DNA from: Pachyseris speciosa
Taxonomy: Eukaryota > Cnidaria > Anthozoa > Scleractinia > Pachyseridae
Assembly: GCA_016490735.1 (NCBI GenBank)
Contig: JAEMWC010000364.1
Span: 85,001 to 149,000 of the forward strand
DNA: 64,000 nt
Direction: 5' to 3'
Part shown: one piece after another, positions 35,148 through 46,231 of the stretch
Layout of the letters: every line of letters begins with the position of its first letter
How positions within the stretch are numbered: the stretch's first letter is position 1
The notes under the pieces: generated by a model
What the model saw: only the letters and a program-made list of their open reading frames with translations
Database searches by the model: none
What the model was told of the DNA's origin: nothing
Position numbers and translations under genes: made by a program

Positions 35148-35711
35148 ATGGCAGAAGAGCGTGCCATGGCAGAAGTTTTGGAAATGCTGGAAGCAGAGGC
35201 ACTGATCGCGGCAGAGGGTTGTGCTTTGCCCCTGGCTGTCCGCGGGCCTGACATTCCTGTTTTCCGCGAGAAGCTGGCCGTGCTGGTGTCGGCAGGCAAA
35301 GCCAAAGAAGCAATCGGAGTGCAATTGGCACACGAGCAGGTGAAGCGCCTAACCGACAAAGAGGTTGAGAAATATTTCAAAAGGTACAGAACTTACGTGG
35401 GCTCAATGACAGCCGAAAACTTGATTGACACTATCATTTTTCTTGCGGCCAAAGTCGCTGGGTTGTTTGTCAACATCAAAGACGTTGAAGCATACTAAAA
35501 AGAACTCCGAGACAACTCCATCATTGACAAAGAGCTCTCCAACATTGCCGGCAACTTTGCTTTGAAGTTCGGCCGGTTTCTCGCTTTGGCCAACTTCGGC
35601 CTGATAACCACAAAACACATTGATTTTTCCCCCCAGAGGCGGGGGAGCATGCACAGGGAAAGAATGTTGAAGAAATTTCTGAGCAATCCTAAGCAACTGC
35701 TGAATAAATGC
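35148..35711 (+). pseudogene. Uncharacterised helical Polinton protein with in-frame stop
   Basis: ATG 35148 is chosen over an upstream non-ATG extension. The frame reads MAEERAMAEVLEMLEAEALI, PDIPVFREKLAVLVSAGKAK, EAIGVQLAHEQVKRLTDKEV and LIDTIIFLAAKVAGLFVNI. A stop at 35496-35498 (after DVEAY) interrupts it, but the same frame continues with KELRDNSIIDKELSNIAGNF then ALKFGRFLALANFGLITTKH, clearly the same protein. It is mostly helical with one hydrophobic segment. No domain is recognised. The stop makes it a pseudogene. Confidence 0.55.
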
Positions 35712-35776
35712 TGTCAAATACAAAGCAATTGTTGATTATTTTTTTCTTGCTTAGCATACCACCGAACGAACTGAAC

Positions 35777-36349
35777 ATGCCTTCGGCCAACATAGCTTTC
35801 CCTTCGCCAATGTCGACCGAACAACCTGAGACCCCGGGTGGCGAAACACAGGCAAAACAAACCCCGCAACTTGGCGGCCAGGAACAACTTACTTCACCGT
35901 CTCCAACCACGCAGCGTCAAAAAAATCCCAAGCGAGTGACTGCGGGAAAAATGGTTGCTGAAAAAACGCGGCTGGCCTGCGAAGCGCAGAAAAGAGCCGC
36001 AGCAGAGGCTTTTGTCATTATTGCAAACAAGAAAGCAAAAAAAGATGCAGAAAAGTCTGCAACTGCAGCAAATACGACTCGCGCCTCGGGGCGGGAAGCT
36101 GAAAGTGCTGCCGAAAACTCCACAAACTCTACAAAAACTGGTTCTTTAAGTATCAATCAAATTCTGACCGGGGCTGGGATTCTTGTCGCGGCGGCCGGCG
36201 TTTATTATCAGCGTGAAGCGATAAAAGCGGGATTTAAGTCTGCAACGGCTGTAGTCAATAAAAAAAAAAGCGCTCCCAACCCGCTTGTTTCCAGCGAACC
36301 CGCTCCTGAAATGCCGCAGAGGAAAAAACGGGTCAGATTCATGGAATAA
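35777..36349 (+). CDS. Basic, Ala/Lys-rich protein with one membrane segment
   Basis: I place the start at ATG 35777 (MPSANIAFPSPMSTEQ); the frame is open further upstream with a hydrophobic leader that could be an alternative start at 35708. It has a low-complexity, Pro/Gln/Thr-rich front, then RQKNPKRVTAGKMVAEKTRL, an Ala/Lys-rich helix, a single hydrophobic segment (TGAGILVAAAGVYYQREAIK) and a basic tail RKKRVRF. About 190 residues with no lesion. The architecture (basic helix, one TM) suggests a virion membrane or DNA-condensing protein. That is inference; no family is assigned. Confidence 0.5.
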   Translation: MPSANIAFPSPMSTEQPETPGGETQAKQTPQLGGQEQLTSPSPTTQRQKNPKRVTAGKMVAEKTRLACEAQKRAAAEAFVIIANKKAKKDAEKSATAANTTRASGREAESAAENSTNSTKTGSLSINQILTGAGILVAAAGVYYQREAIKAGFKSATAVVNKKKSAPNPLVSSEPAPEMPQRKKRVRFME

Positions 36350-36381
36350 TTTTCAATTGAAGATTTGTGGCTGGTAATACG

Positions 36382-36594
36382 ATGTGGTTTAAAGGCATTG
36401 TCATCCCTTAATACTCTATCAACGCAGCAGCCCTTGCCGGCCTCGGAGCGTTAGCTTTTGACATCAGTTGCAGGATTGTGCTGAAAGCTTTTGATATTCT
36501 TGGTATCCCTCATCCCAAAATTGTGTGGGGTGGTGAGGCCGAAGATGGAGAAGATTGGGCAAATGATGAAGAAGATGCAGGGCAGTCTTCTTAA
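36382..36594 (+). pseudogene. Small hydrophobic Polinton protein
   Basis: ATG 36382 opens MWFKGIVIP, then a stop. The same frame continues with a hydrophobic INAAALAGLGALAFDI helix, VLKAFDILGIPHPKIVWGG and an acidic tail ending EEDAGQSS. About 70 codons, one membrane-like segment, interrupted by one stop. Function unknown. Confidence 0.4.
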
Positions 36595-36669
36595 GACAAC
36601 CAGACGGATACGGAAAATTAGTTGCAGCGAGCCGCGATTTAAACTTCATTTTTGTTTATATATCCCACC

Positions 36670-37001
36670 ATGTCGTCTGACAACAAGTATGTGAACATAC
36701 TCTTGCGCTCTGCAATAAGAATCGGCCTTGACAGTTTAATAGGTTGGATTATAAAAAAGGTTGCGAAGGAGAGCTTCATATCTGATCCAAGCTCCAGCCC
36801 AATGAGCTACGCTCGGTGCTCTGCGGAAGCAAACAGATGGCGCCCCTGAAAGAGCCAAAGCTATCTGATTTCTACCAGCCGAGCGAGCAGCAGAAAAAGT
36901 ACGAGCTCAGTTTTTGGGCGCCGGGACTCTTGCTCTGGGCTATGTTGCTTTTAGTTTCCTTTGAACTAATGTCTTTGAGACTAATATGGACGGCAAACTA
37001 G
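36670..37001 (+). pseudogene. Small membrane protein, two overlapping frames
   Basis: The frame from 36670 (MSSDNKYVNILLRSAIRIGL, GWIIKKVAKESF) ends at 36849. A second, overlapping frame carries MAPLKEPKLSDFYQPSEQQ, then a hydrophobic WAPGLLLWAMLLLVSFELM segment ending at 37001. They probably form one protein split by a frameshift near 36.82 kb. Its end overlaps the integrase start by 16 bases. Confidence 0.4.
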
Positions 37002-37915
37002 CAAAGGCTTATTACAGCCCGAGGGGCTACTGGAAAGGCCTCGCCGCGATCAAAAAACTGTCTGAAGCCGCTAAAGTCCCTGAAGACGCCGCAAAAAAGT
37101 AGCTGATCAGGCAGGCTCTTTGGCAGATCTATCTTCCTGCGCCAATAAGGTGCACCAAGCTGACCCTCTTTATTTGCCGCAAGACAAACTCCCCCGCGGC
37201 CGCAAAGTGTTCAAGTACGCGCTGACAGTTGCCGACGTAGCCAACCGCCACAGAGAGGCCGAACCTTTGACCTCGAAAAACTCTGATGAGATCGCGAGGC
37301 GTTTCGGAAATTTACAAACGCTCGCCTCTGAAGTGGCCGCAAATGCTGCAGGTCGATCCCGGCGTGAATTCATGGGCGCTGTCACAAAAGAGATGGAAAA
37401 CCCCGAAATTCACCGCGACCAGGCCATTGTCGCACCCTGGCTGAGCGCCTGTTTGGCCACCAGTACGCGGTTGAAATGCTTCTGCCTGAGGGTCAGCGGT
37501 CGGTTGCGTGGGTGAAACGGCTTCCAGAAGTTGTTGCAGCTTTGAGCAACGAGAAAACAGGCCTCACCGGGAAGAAGCCAGCGGCTGCAATCAAAGAAAA
37601 AGCGGTTATTTCCAAACCTTCAAAGACATATCAAAGGCCTGTGGGGACGTGCGAAAAACAGCTCCCACCTCTTGTCAATGTCCGCTATCTTTACCAGCCT
37701 GGTGAGTTGGAGGGGGGCACAGAAAGGGCCACAGATCCTGTTTGGTCTTTGAAGGTCTTCAAAATTGAAAAAACGTTTGTGAAACCCGACACGCCTGTTT
37801 TGTACTATTTGCACGACGGGCCCAAACCCAGTTTCGTGCGCGAAGAACTGTTGGTTGTTCCCCCAAACACGGAGCTACCCCCCCCCCGAAGGCATCATCT
37901 AACAGCTCTATGATG
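36986..37915 (+). pseudogene. Polinton retroviral-type (rve) integrase, broken
   Basis: ATG 36986 opens MDGKLAKAYYSPRGYWKGLA and an HTH-like KKLSEAAKVPEDAAKK, then an in-frame TAG at about 37100. The catalytic core follows in pieces: VHQADPLYLPQDKLPRGRK with VADVAN (first Asp region), LQVDPG in another frame (second Asp region), IHRDQAIV, then a small deletion where the catalytic Glu region should be, resuming as LAERLFGHQYAVEML-like sequence. The tail has NVRYLYQPGELEGG, ATDPVWSLKV and REELLVVPPNTELPPP. It would insert the element with a 6 bp duplication. At least one stop, two frameshifts and the deletion make it dead. It converges on the polymerase gene. Confidence 0.82.
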
Positions 37916-37974
37916 CGACCATTTCTGCGTCATTGGGCGGAGGGCTGTATCCGAAGGCATTTGTATTGACCCCA

Positions 37975-40900
37975 TCCTCAGCCATCCATTTTTTTTTAAT
38001 CAAACGCTGATAAAGAAATCTAATTCACGCTCATGCCAAAGATGTGGTGCTTTTCGCTCCGGAGGATTTTCATTCCATGTGTCAGCTGCTTCTTGCCGAA
38101 GAGCGTTTCTTTGTACTGCTCGTGCAGGATGTGCTTTTTCACCACGTTCTTTTTTACGCCTTTTGGATATTTTTTTCGTCAGCCCTGATGATTGAGTACA
38201 TCTTTGGCCGCAAACAGGCACACTCGGCGATTGGAGTTCCAGCGCATTCGTTTTTCATTTTCCCCAAAACCTTTTTGTTGGTTTCTGAATGCAGCGGATG
38301 GTCTTTCGGGTAGTCGCTGGTGTTAAAGAGAGATTGGCTGAGGCAGCCACCTGGTCCCATGTCTTTGTAAATATTGTCTGTTTCGATTTCTAGCAGAAAG
38401 TTGTCCGTGTCTGTGTACAGAAGCCTGCATTTCTGCCCATACCGCTTTTCAAGATATTGTAGAAAAATTCATACATCAGCAGTTTACTATTTTCGAGTAT
38501 TGTCATCCCAGTATAAACCGGTTTGTTGAGGCGTTGCTTGCTTTTGAGCATGTTAATCTCGGCTAGGTCGTTTGCAAAAAAACTCGTGCCTTGAGTACAA
38601 CGGGATTACAATGAGTTTTCTTAGTTGTGTTGTCGCGTAGCGGCGCACCAATTTCACGTCGGTGCGTTTGCGCAGGCTTTCCATTGTTTTCCCAAAGACA
38701 GAGTTGTTCATCAACTTGTAAAAGTCTTTCTCGAAGCCGCTTTTGGCATTCTTTCGAAAATTGTTGTTCATTCGGATGTAAGGCTCCATCCAGCTTTTTA
38801 AAAATTACAGTAGTGCACCACGTAGTATTTTTGTCCTGCAGCGTAAGCAAGAGTTTTTTGTTGTCTGGCGGTTTTAGATTGAGGTCTTTGATGAGTTTCC
38901 TTTGGTAAGGGGACAGCCATTCTTCTTGCGCGGCCTTTTTCTCAGGGGCAAGTGGGTAGCTGTTGTGCTCGTCGTGGAGTTCCTCCGGGTATTCAAGGGC
39001 TCCAGAATAAAACCTTTTTTTCCGTTTTCTTTTATCTCAAGAATTTCTTCCTGTGAGGGGCTCCAGCTGTTCCACTTGAAATTTCCAACGGGGAGGGCTT
39101 TGCTCATTGCCCAACCGTATAGGTTATTTGCGTCGAAATCCATAATAAAAGTTTTTGGTTTGCTTTCGTCATAGTCTGGGACAAGTGGGTTGTTTGCCCT
39201 GGCATGCCTCTTGCTGACCATTGAAATCCCATCACGCATCCCTCTTTCCACAAAGAGATGCATGTCGATGTCAGTCAAGAGCTCCAGTGCGATGCCATCT
39301 TTTTCAGAAGCGCATCCCACGACAGGCCTGGATCCAGGCAGGATCCAGCCCGTACTTACTTTGGCAGATACAGCGGAAGTTTTGGAAAACATCTGCCAGA
39401 AGCGCGACGTCTGTTTTCACGTAAAGGTCATGGTAATCGCCAAGTGTTTTACATTCAAACGTTTCCCAAACTTTTTGTGCGTGCGAGCATTCTTCTTCCG
39501 AGATGTTTTCACCAGATAGCTTGTTAAAGAAGCTTTCTTTGGTTGGAAGACTTGTTTCCTCAAACCTTACCCACGAGTCCATGTACTCATAAGGGTAAAT
39601 CCCTTTTTTGCAAAGAAGCTCGAGGCTGGCTGTGTTTCCTTGCATGCTTTCCACAAGCTTTTTGGTTATTTTTAGTTCCTACTTGGGTGTCGCTTTTACA
39701 AGTGCATCAAGGCTTGAAAGCAGAAATGCATTGCTGTCTATAAAACGCAAGTTTCCCAAAGAGAATGAAATGTATTTTTCCATGTTTTTGGCGATGCAGT
39801 TTAGCTGCCCAGCTCCTTCTGTTTTTGACATAGCTTGCATCAGGTGGTGTGCGTCGTAGCCCCTCGAATTGTGAAACACAACTGGTATCGGAATTGTTTT
39901 TGGGTTTATACGCAACTTTTTGTTGCACACGTCATGCGCGGCCCCGCGGAAGCAGCCGGAAATGTGACAATGATCTTTTACTGCATCCCTGAAGTTTTCG
40001 CGAAGCAGAACCGTTCCGCAGAAAAGGCATTCTTCTTGATTTTTTTTCAATCCATTTTTCAATAAGGTTTTTTTCTTTTCTTTGTGCTTTGGGGCCAATA
40101 AACTTTATTTCTCTGAAAGCTTGGTAAAAGCAGCCTCTGTGGCTTTGCCCGCAATACTTTCCTGTGTCACAATCCCACACAGCCAATGAATCCAAAAACT
40201 CTGGTTTTAGAAGGCTTTCGTTGCAAATGTGGTAATTTTCTGCGATTTTGAAATTCCACCAATCTCGCGTCTTGTCATTATAAGTGGTGCTCTTTTTTTT
40301 CAAGCTTTCTCGCAATTTTTTTTCAAATTTCAAAATTCTTTCAAGAAACTCTTTCACCGCGTTTTTCTCTCCGTCACACCACTGTCTGTATTTCACAACC
40401 GGCCCGCTTTGACCGTCGCATCTGACAAATGTGTCTGTTTTTTTCTGTACAGTTTGTTTTTCCTCGTTGACTCTGAGGAATATTTTATAGCCTCAAAATC
40501 AGCATAAATACCAAATGGAGCCTTTTTGCCCTTTTCTGGCATTTCAACTCGTGTAGGGGTTCCATTCACACCGTTGCAGTGTTCTTTGTGCTCCAATAAA
40601 ATTCTTTCTGTTGTAAATCCAATCAAACACATTGTGCAAAAGTTCTTTTTCCCAACATGTTTTGTTTGGTCATGAAGCAGAGCTGGCAGCCTCTTAACGA
40701 AGCACTAATGAGACTTTTCACCTTCATTAAGAATCATCAAATTAATTCTTTTTTCCTTTGTACTAATCCTATGGACAATAACAACATCTTTTTCCCACCC
40801 AAAAACGTTAATGACAAGGTTGGGGTTTTACTTCTCAAGCTTGTCGATTTGTTTCAACGGTGTGGGAAAATCAATGCTATCCCAGTTGATGCCATCGTTT

Positions 40901-41594
40901 GTTGGATATTTGCTTGGTCTTTGTGGGTCTTTTTGCGCGGGAAACAAGGCTGCTCTCAGGGCCCATTTCAAACATTCGTTATCTCTGTTTTGCACGTTGA
41001 CGATTGCCTTTTTGTTTGCCAGTTTCTTTAGAAGGGGTATGAAAGCCCTTCTCTCAAAGGTTGAAATCTTGCAACGTTGACATATGCAAGTGAGATTCTA
41101 TCAACATTCCATCCGGATCCTCGCTCTGACCAATTTTGTATTTCGCCGTTTATATGGTCAACAAATTCATTAAATCTTTCGCTGAAGGTTTTCTCAAGGT
41201 TTTCTTGTATGAAAACGTGTGGTTCTTCTTTGAAATAGTGTCTGTTTTTCTTCTTCCATTTGTCCCTATTCATTTTGTCTTTCACGTGTGAAATAAACCT
41301 CCAATCCGAAACTTGATTTAACACTCCCCAAGTTATCAATTTCGCTTTTCAAAATATCATAAGCTTGTCTTTCCATTGTTCTTTGGGTAAAATTAAGAAT
41401 ATCTGTTCAATTAATATTTTCAGGGTCCGCGTCCATCCTCCAAACGTGAAGCCAGTCATTGAAATTAGTTTGTGAGACGTGAAACTCATCCCACCAAGGC
41501 TCGGCTTGGGCGGGCGGGGCATTATTTTCCCCGCCGGGGCGGCAGGGCCGTAGAACTCGTTCAGGACTTCTTCCTGCATGCGAGCTGCGGCCAT
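37975..41594 (-). pseudogene. Protein-primed DNA polymerase B (Polinton pPolB), many lesions
   Basis: On the minus strand the gene starts at 41594, inside the right TIR (MAAARMQEEVLNEFYGPAAP). Order of signatures: NWSERGSGWNVDRISL (~41.1 kb); exonuclease motif I in IYADFEAI (~40.5 kb); a Cys/His block with VKDHCHISGCFRGAAHDVCN and the Exo II region VVFHNSRGYDAHHLM (~39.9 kb); the Exo III region YHDLYVKTDVALLADVFQ (~39.4 kb); polymerase motif A MDFDANNLYGWAMSKALP (~39.15 kb); motif B FEKDFYKLMNNSVFGKTMES (~38.75 kb); motif C YTDTD (~38.43 kb); and a C-terminus IRSEKHHIFGM-like. A stop at 38021-38023 truncates the last ~15 codons. The frame changes repeatedly, so it is inactive. It would replicate the element from a protein-bound end. 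Confidence 0.9.
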
Positions 41595-42038
41595 TCCTTT
41601 GTGTAACCTGTGCTCCCTTTTTTTAATAGGCCTAAACTTTGGCGCACTTTATCGATGTGGCTGACGCACTATATTGAAAACTAAAAAATTTTATGGATAG
41701 ATGATGAAAAATCTTTACTGTTTGAAGGAGAAGAAACATACTCCGAATGTCGAGGAGACCATTGAGTGCATGGTTGCGAAAAATGGAAAAGAATATGTAA
41801 AGGCTCGATGTGGGTCTTGTGGAAGAATGAAAACTTGCTCCACTTAAGAAGGGGACACACACAGATGATGTGATACGTTCTGGCGCAACGAGACACAATA
41901 AGAAGTATTTCCACTTTTAAGCATTTTTTTTGTATGTTCATGTGGGCTTGTCCACATGGACATACGAAGAAAATGCTTAAAAGTAGGAAATACTTCTTAT
42001 TGTGTCGAGCTGCGCCAGAACTATCACATCATCTGTGT
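41500..42038. repeat. Polinton right terminal inverted repeat, palindromic tip
   Basis: Inverted copy of the left TIR with scattered substitutions and a few indels. The outer ~184 bases (41855-42038) form the same imperfect hairpin. The start of the DNA polymerase reading frame (minus strand, 41594) lies inside this repeat. Confidence 0.92.
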
Positions 42039-42229
42039 ACTGATTACATGTACTTTTAAGTAGGCAAGTAAATTTTAGCGCTCAATTTTTATTAGTTGAT
42101 TAGTTCAGCTTTTATGAAATGTAAACTATTGGAATGTTTTAAAAATGTTTTATTTGTCATAAATTAATAGTTTTAATTGGACGAGTAATTAATTTGTTAA
42201 GAACACGACCCCACAAGCTTTTTAGCTTT

Positions 42230-43200
42230 AATTCTTCTCGTTTATGACTCCCTGTCATCTTCAACGTGAACATTGTCGTTATCTAGGAGATCAGCGCCAT
42301 CATCGTTAAATTGTATGCAGATGTTGGGAAGTATAACTGCACATTGGACAAGTTCAGCGCCCGTTGTCATGCTTCTGACTCTTATTCCTGTGTATAGAGT
42401 GTAAAACCTCACCGTACGCTCCCTCTATGCTGCTTCTGGTTTTCTCGTGCGCCTCATTAAACCTAAGGTGAGCACCCTGCACACCCCCTCTGAAAGGGGA
42501 GATAGCCAGTCATTGCAAGGGTAGGCGGAGTCCCCAAAGGTAACTGCTCCTGCAAATGGTCTTCGCCCATGTTCTTCAAATGAGTCCCACAAACTGCTCT
42601 TTTTAAAACCTCGTGAGTCATGCCACCTCCCAGGGCATCAGCTGCTACAGAAATAAATCTCTTGTAATCGGGTCTTGATACCATAACCACATTCAGAGAT
42701 CTCGTATGATGTCGATTTATGTGTGCATTCTCTCATCAGATGGGGGATTCACGAGGACGTGGGTTCCATCCATGCAGGTAGCAACACAGGGGAACCCCGC
42801 TATGGCCCGAAATTTTGCTGCGATGCTAAGGGGTTGTTCTGGCCAATGCACTAACTCTCGCCTTATACTCAGTATTGCAGGAATGACATGGTGTATTGCG
42901 TTCCAAACCGTAGAAATTAAAATTCCGTGACACGAGTGCATCACATGATAAAACGAGGAAGGAAGTGGAGAAACACCATCAGTTGCTGTCTTACCGTCAG
43001 CGCCCTGTTTCTTTTGGTTTTATGTTCAAGCTGTTGACCCACTGCTGAACATAAATACTCGAATGCTTCGACAGGCAGACGATATTTCTCGCGAAATTTA
43101 CGTGGATTTTCAATGTCAAGCAACCGTCTTTCCTCAAAATATCTAGGCTGCCGAATAAATCGGTGTCTCAGTTGTTGTTCGTGTTCTTCTTCGCTCGAAG
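42230..43200 (-). pseudogene. PIF/Harbinger transposase (HARBI1-like, DDE_Tnp_4), decayed
   Basis: Minus-strand pieces in order: FREKYRLPVEAFEYLCSAVG and KRNRALTVRQQLMVFLHFLP (43123-42941), then STVWNAIHHVIPAIL, AKFRAIAGFPCVATCMDGTH (first catalytic Asp) and VLVNPP (42944-42717), then a block with GYLPFQRGCAGC and RFNEAHEKTRSSIEGAYGEV further down. This is the standard HARBI1 layout. Frames change at least three times and stops are common, so it cannot work. The usual Myb-like partner gene is not seen. It abuts the right end of the Polinton. Confidence 0.8.
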
Positions 43201-43204
43201 AGAT

Positions 43205-43550
43205 ATATCAAAATTTAGAAATACACTTTCTACAAGTTGTACGTTAAGCTTACAATTGACTTATGACTTGTAGTTTGCACTCGTTAGTAACAAGTTGTAC
43301 GGTTGTAAAATACAAGTCCGGGTCGATCCTGTAAAAGTTTCATTCAATTGGACACGTACCAAATTCTACAGGTGTAGCGCCACACCTGTAATTACAAGTA
43401 GGAGTCTTGTAACAACGACTTGAAACGATGTTTATTGAATTCATTCTTGTGTGCGCTTGTAAATTAAAACGTTGGTTCAGCTTGTAAACTACAAGTGAAA
43501 CTTTTTTATTGAATTGATCCCCTATGTTTGTCACATGTAGCTAATCCCGG
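43205..43550. repeat. ACAAGT/ACTTGT-rich subterminal-like region
   Basis: The words ACAAGT, CTTGTA and TACAAGT recur more than ten times in both orientations over about 330 bases upstream of the Harbinger transposase. Clusters like this are typical subterminal transposase-binding regions. I could not fix the element's TIR. Confidence 0.5.
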
Positions 43551-43655
43551 AGAAACCAATCAATAAAAATCGATATCGTTAAAAATGGATAAAATAAAGT
43601 TACTTTATCGATTTTTAACTGAAATCAGTAGAAATCGTTAGAAATTCGAGGTGTG

Positions 43656-44622
43656 TTAACTCTTTCCTTATACGCGCTTTGTACGCGTTTTTTTGCAATT
43701 TCCCGAGAGTTGGAGGTCAAGACGATCTCGTTATTCCATATAAGGGATTAGCTCAGAGATTTTGCTGGTCCACAAGACCAAAGGCTCTATCTTTCTTGTC
43801 ATGCTTGTTACGCAAGGTGTCGCTTGTTTTTAAGTGATCACTCAAGCTACAATTCTGTAGGTATTGTGTCTGTTTCGAGCCATTTGCCACCTCAGAAGCC
43901 CCCCTGCCTGGCGCCCTAAAGCTGTGTTGGTGGGTAGAGGCAATCGTCTGAAAGAAAACAAAGGTGAAAAACAATTTCACAGCAAGTGGGTCGTCGAAAA
44001 TGTTTGAACAAGTAATGAGCGATCCACGAGTGAGGTTGTGTTTCTGACCATTCTCTGAATGGATTCCGGGACCTCACATGGCAATTTTGGCGAGTTTTGA
44101 ATTGTAAATAACGCAATCGGTGCAATATTTTGTCAGCAGGACTGGGTGGCTCGACCAATATCTGAAATGGGAATTGCCGGACGTTTATGCCGCCTTTATG
44201 CAAGAATTTCCCAGAATTCCTTTGCTGCCACAAACACAAACAGTACAGACCAGTGAGAGTAACTGAAATCAAATAGCGTTATTGACGTCGCGCGAAAAAA
44301 AAGTGAGCAGGAAAATGTGGACCGTAACAGATTGAAAGACGTGGAATCGAAGTTTGCTACCAATGTAAACTTTTAGATTCAAGAGGATTTTTTGCCGTGT
44401 TGTTCCAGGGTGTTTTCTGGTTTTACAACAGAAGAAACGGTCATATTCAATAAACATTGAGAGTTTTGGTCAGTTTACGGGGTGATAAAGTCTAAACAAC
44501 GTATCATTTTGCAATAAAAATGCTTCATTTCAACCATAGTCCGTGATTTGGGAATGTTGCAGGTTTTCAAAGCATCAGACTTGGATGACCTATATTTTTG
44601 TGTCCTGTAGGGAAAGAGTAAA
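43656..44622. mobile_element. piggyBac-like non-autonomous element, copy 2
   Basis: It starts TTAACTCTTTCC at 43656 and ends with GGAAAGAGTAAAA (TTAA mutated to TAAA) at 44622. It aligns through its length with 17306-18300: AGGTCAAG, TTATTCCATATAAGGG, CCACCTCAGAAGCCCCC, GATTCCGGGACCT and GCAATATTTTGTCAGCAGGA are shared in order. There is no conserved coding frame. It is inserted in AATCGAT-rich DNA. Confidence 0.8.
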
Positions 44623-45235
44623 ATCAACATTATCGATTTTTTTTATGATTTTATCGATTGTTGACGTTAAGTATTCCAACTTTTATTTCTGCATAAATCT
44701 AGGAAAAAATGTTATCTTCAACTAAAATTTCCGCCAAGTTGACATTTCAAGCGTAATAAAATCCAAATATGAAAGTCAATGTATTTTACTAGTACACCGT
44801 AAGTAATGATCAAGTAATACAACAAAATCAATAAAATCCAGTAGCGTCTCTTCTTTTCACTTTCCAAATCAATCAAACTAAAATGCTCTACCTCTTTATT
44901 AAAAAGTGTCGGGTGGGAATTTGATTGGTGGAATGGGTGGCGATTTTCAATCTGATCGTTATCCAAGCTTCTGACGGGCCACATTTACTAAATTATGATA
45001 GAAAATTTGGACTATAAGCTGATGTAAATAGTCCATAGAAATCGTTTGTTATAAATCGATAGTAATCGTTAGCAATCGACAAAACTCGATAAAGAAATGC
45101 GAGTGATATAGATTTCTACCGATTGATCGATGCAATCGATATCAATCGAATCAATTTTAACGATTTATCCCGATTTATCGGGTGAAAAATGGGTATCGAT
45201 TCGTTACGTCGGAACTAATAAACGGACGAGTTAAA
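44623..45235. repeat. AATCGAT-rich repeat tract flanking the piggyBac-like copy
   Basis: ATCGAT, AATCGTTA and TATCGATT words recur densely at 45.0-45.2 kb, and also at 43.56-43.65 kb on the other side of the piggyBac-like insertion. This suggests one older repeat split by it. No gene is recognised in the ~370 bases between. Confidence 0.5.
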
Positions 45236-45370
45236 ACATTACCACCAAGAGTTCGTGCAAGTTGTCTTTAAACTGAACTAAACATGAAATGGGCTATTAA
45301 GTTTTCAGCGGAGCACTTTCATGCATGTTTCATGTGTTCTCCCGTTATTAACAGTTGTGGACACTTTCAG

Positions 45371-45633
45371 GTCAATGCCGTGAAATGGCCTTCCCATCTT
45401 ATTACTTCTTCGCTGAGAAACGGCTGATAAAGCACAACATAACAACTGTCCAAGTGCCGAATATGGGTGTCTGTGAGCTGCTTTGCTACCAGGAGTACAA
45501 CTGCGTCAGCATTAACTTTGAGAGAAAAGTGACTGAAGAGGGAACAATCAGCTGTGAATTAAACAATTCAACTCATCGAGAACACGACAATCATCTCGTG
45601 AGCACAAAAGGTTACTTCTACCGTGGATCAGAC
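45371..45633 (+). CDS. Host exon: PAN/Apple-like domain
   Basis: A Cys-patterned block: GQCREMAFPSYYFFAEKRLI, VPNMGVCELLCYQEYNCVSI, a later CELNNST and an end in GYFYRGSD. The VxxxxxCxxxCxxxxxCxSINF pattern is that of PAN/Apple domains, extracellular adhesion or carbohydrate/protein-binding modules. The boundaries are splice sites: TTTCAG|GT before 45371 and GAC|GTATGA after 45633. Incoming phase is 1 and outgoing phase 0, matching the phase-0 start of the EGF exon 600 bases downstream. The frame is clean, so this looks like part of a living gene whose other exons lie outside or among the repeats. Confidence 0.75.
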
Positions 45634-46231
45634 GTATGAATAACTTCCTAATTCTTTGTTTTAAGTACAATTCTAGCGAAAATTTCTTGGACACTTTGCT
45701 AAGTAGAGAATTACCACATAATACACGTTTGAAATACGGGTATAAATTTATTTTTCCTATCCGTGTTACTTGCATCCCACTTACTCAGAGCAATGCTGAC
45801 GATGTTTCATTGCACATGGAAAATTGCTTAGCGAATTAATCAGTTGGACTGGAGAAGAGAGGAGGGCGGGAGGTAGTGGCAGCGGGGATCTTAAGTCAAT
45901 AGTGTGAAGGCCTCTCTAAGGGTCAGTTCTCGTTTTCAAAATTTTGTTACCTTTAATTCAGTCGCGATTTTCACTTCTTAAATGGCGACGAAGCTAAGAA
46001 ACAAACCTTACCCAAAATCAAGCTCCCTTTTCAATCACATTTCTCATGAAAAAGCCCCTCTCATTCCAATTTGGGCGAAAGAAATATTAACTCGTATGAC
46101 AACGTAACGAGAAAACTATACGGTGCGATTGATCCCATTTTTATTACATAACCTTCTTATGCGCATTCAGAACAAATGTGGTGATGGACTGACTGAGCTG
46201 CCGCTAATTTGAAGTATTTTTTCCCTTACAG
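45634..46231 (+). other. Intron between PAN and EGF exons
   Basis: Bounded by GTATGA and TTACAG. No feature is recognised inside. A purine-rich AGAAGAGAGGAGGGCGGGAGG tract lies near 45.86 kb. Confidence 0.55.

Larger units (their letters stand above)
26252..42038. mobile_element. Polinton/Maverick element, 15.8 kb, complete ends, degraded genes
   Basis: The ends are ~540 bp inverted repeats flanked by ACTGA on both sides (26247-26251 and 42039-42043), most of the 6 bp duplication expected of this class. Inside are the diagnostic genes: retroviral-type integrase (36986-37915, +), packaging ATPase (34201-34781, +), major capsid protein of the double-jelly-roll type (32922-34201, +) and protein-primed family B DNA polymerase (37975-41594, -). 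Length, TIR size and gene set all fit Polintons, the virus-like transposons related to adintoviruses. Most recognised genes carry frameshifts or stops, so this copy is not autonomous. I did not find the adenain-type cysteine protease usually present. Confidence 0.93.
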
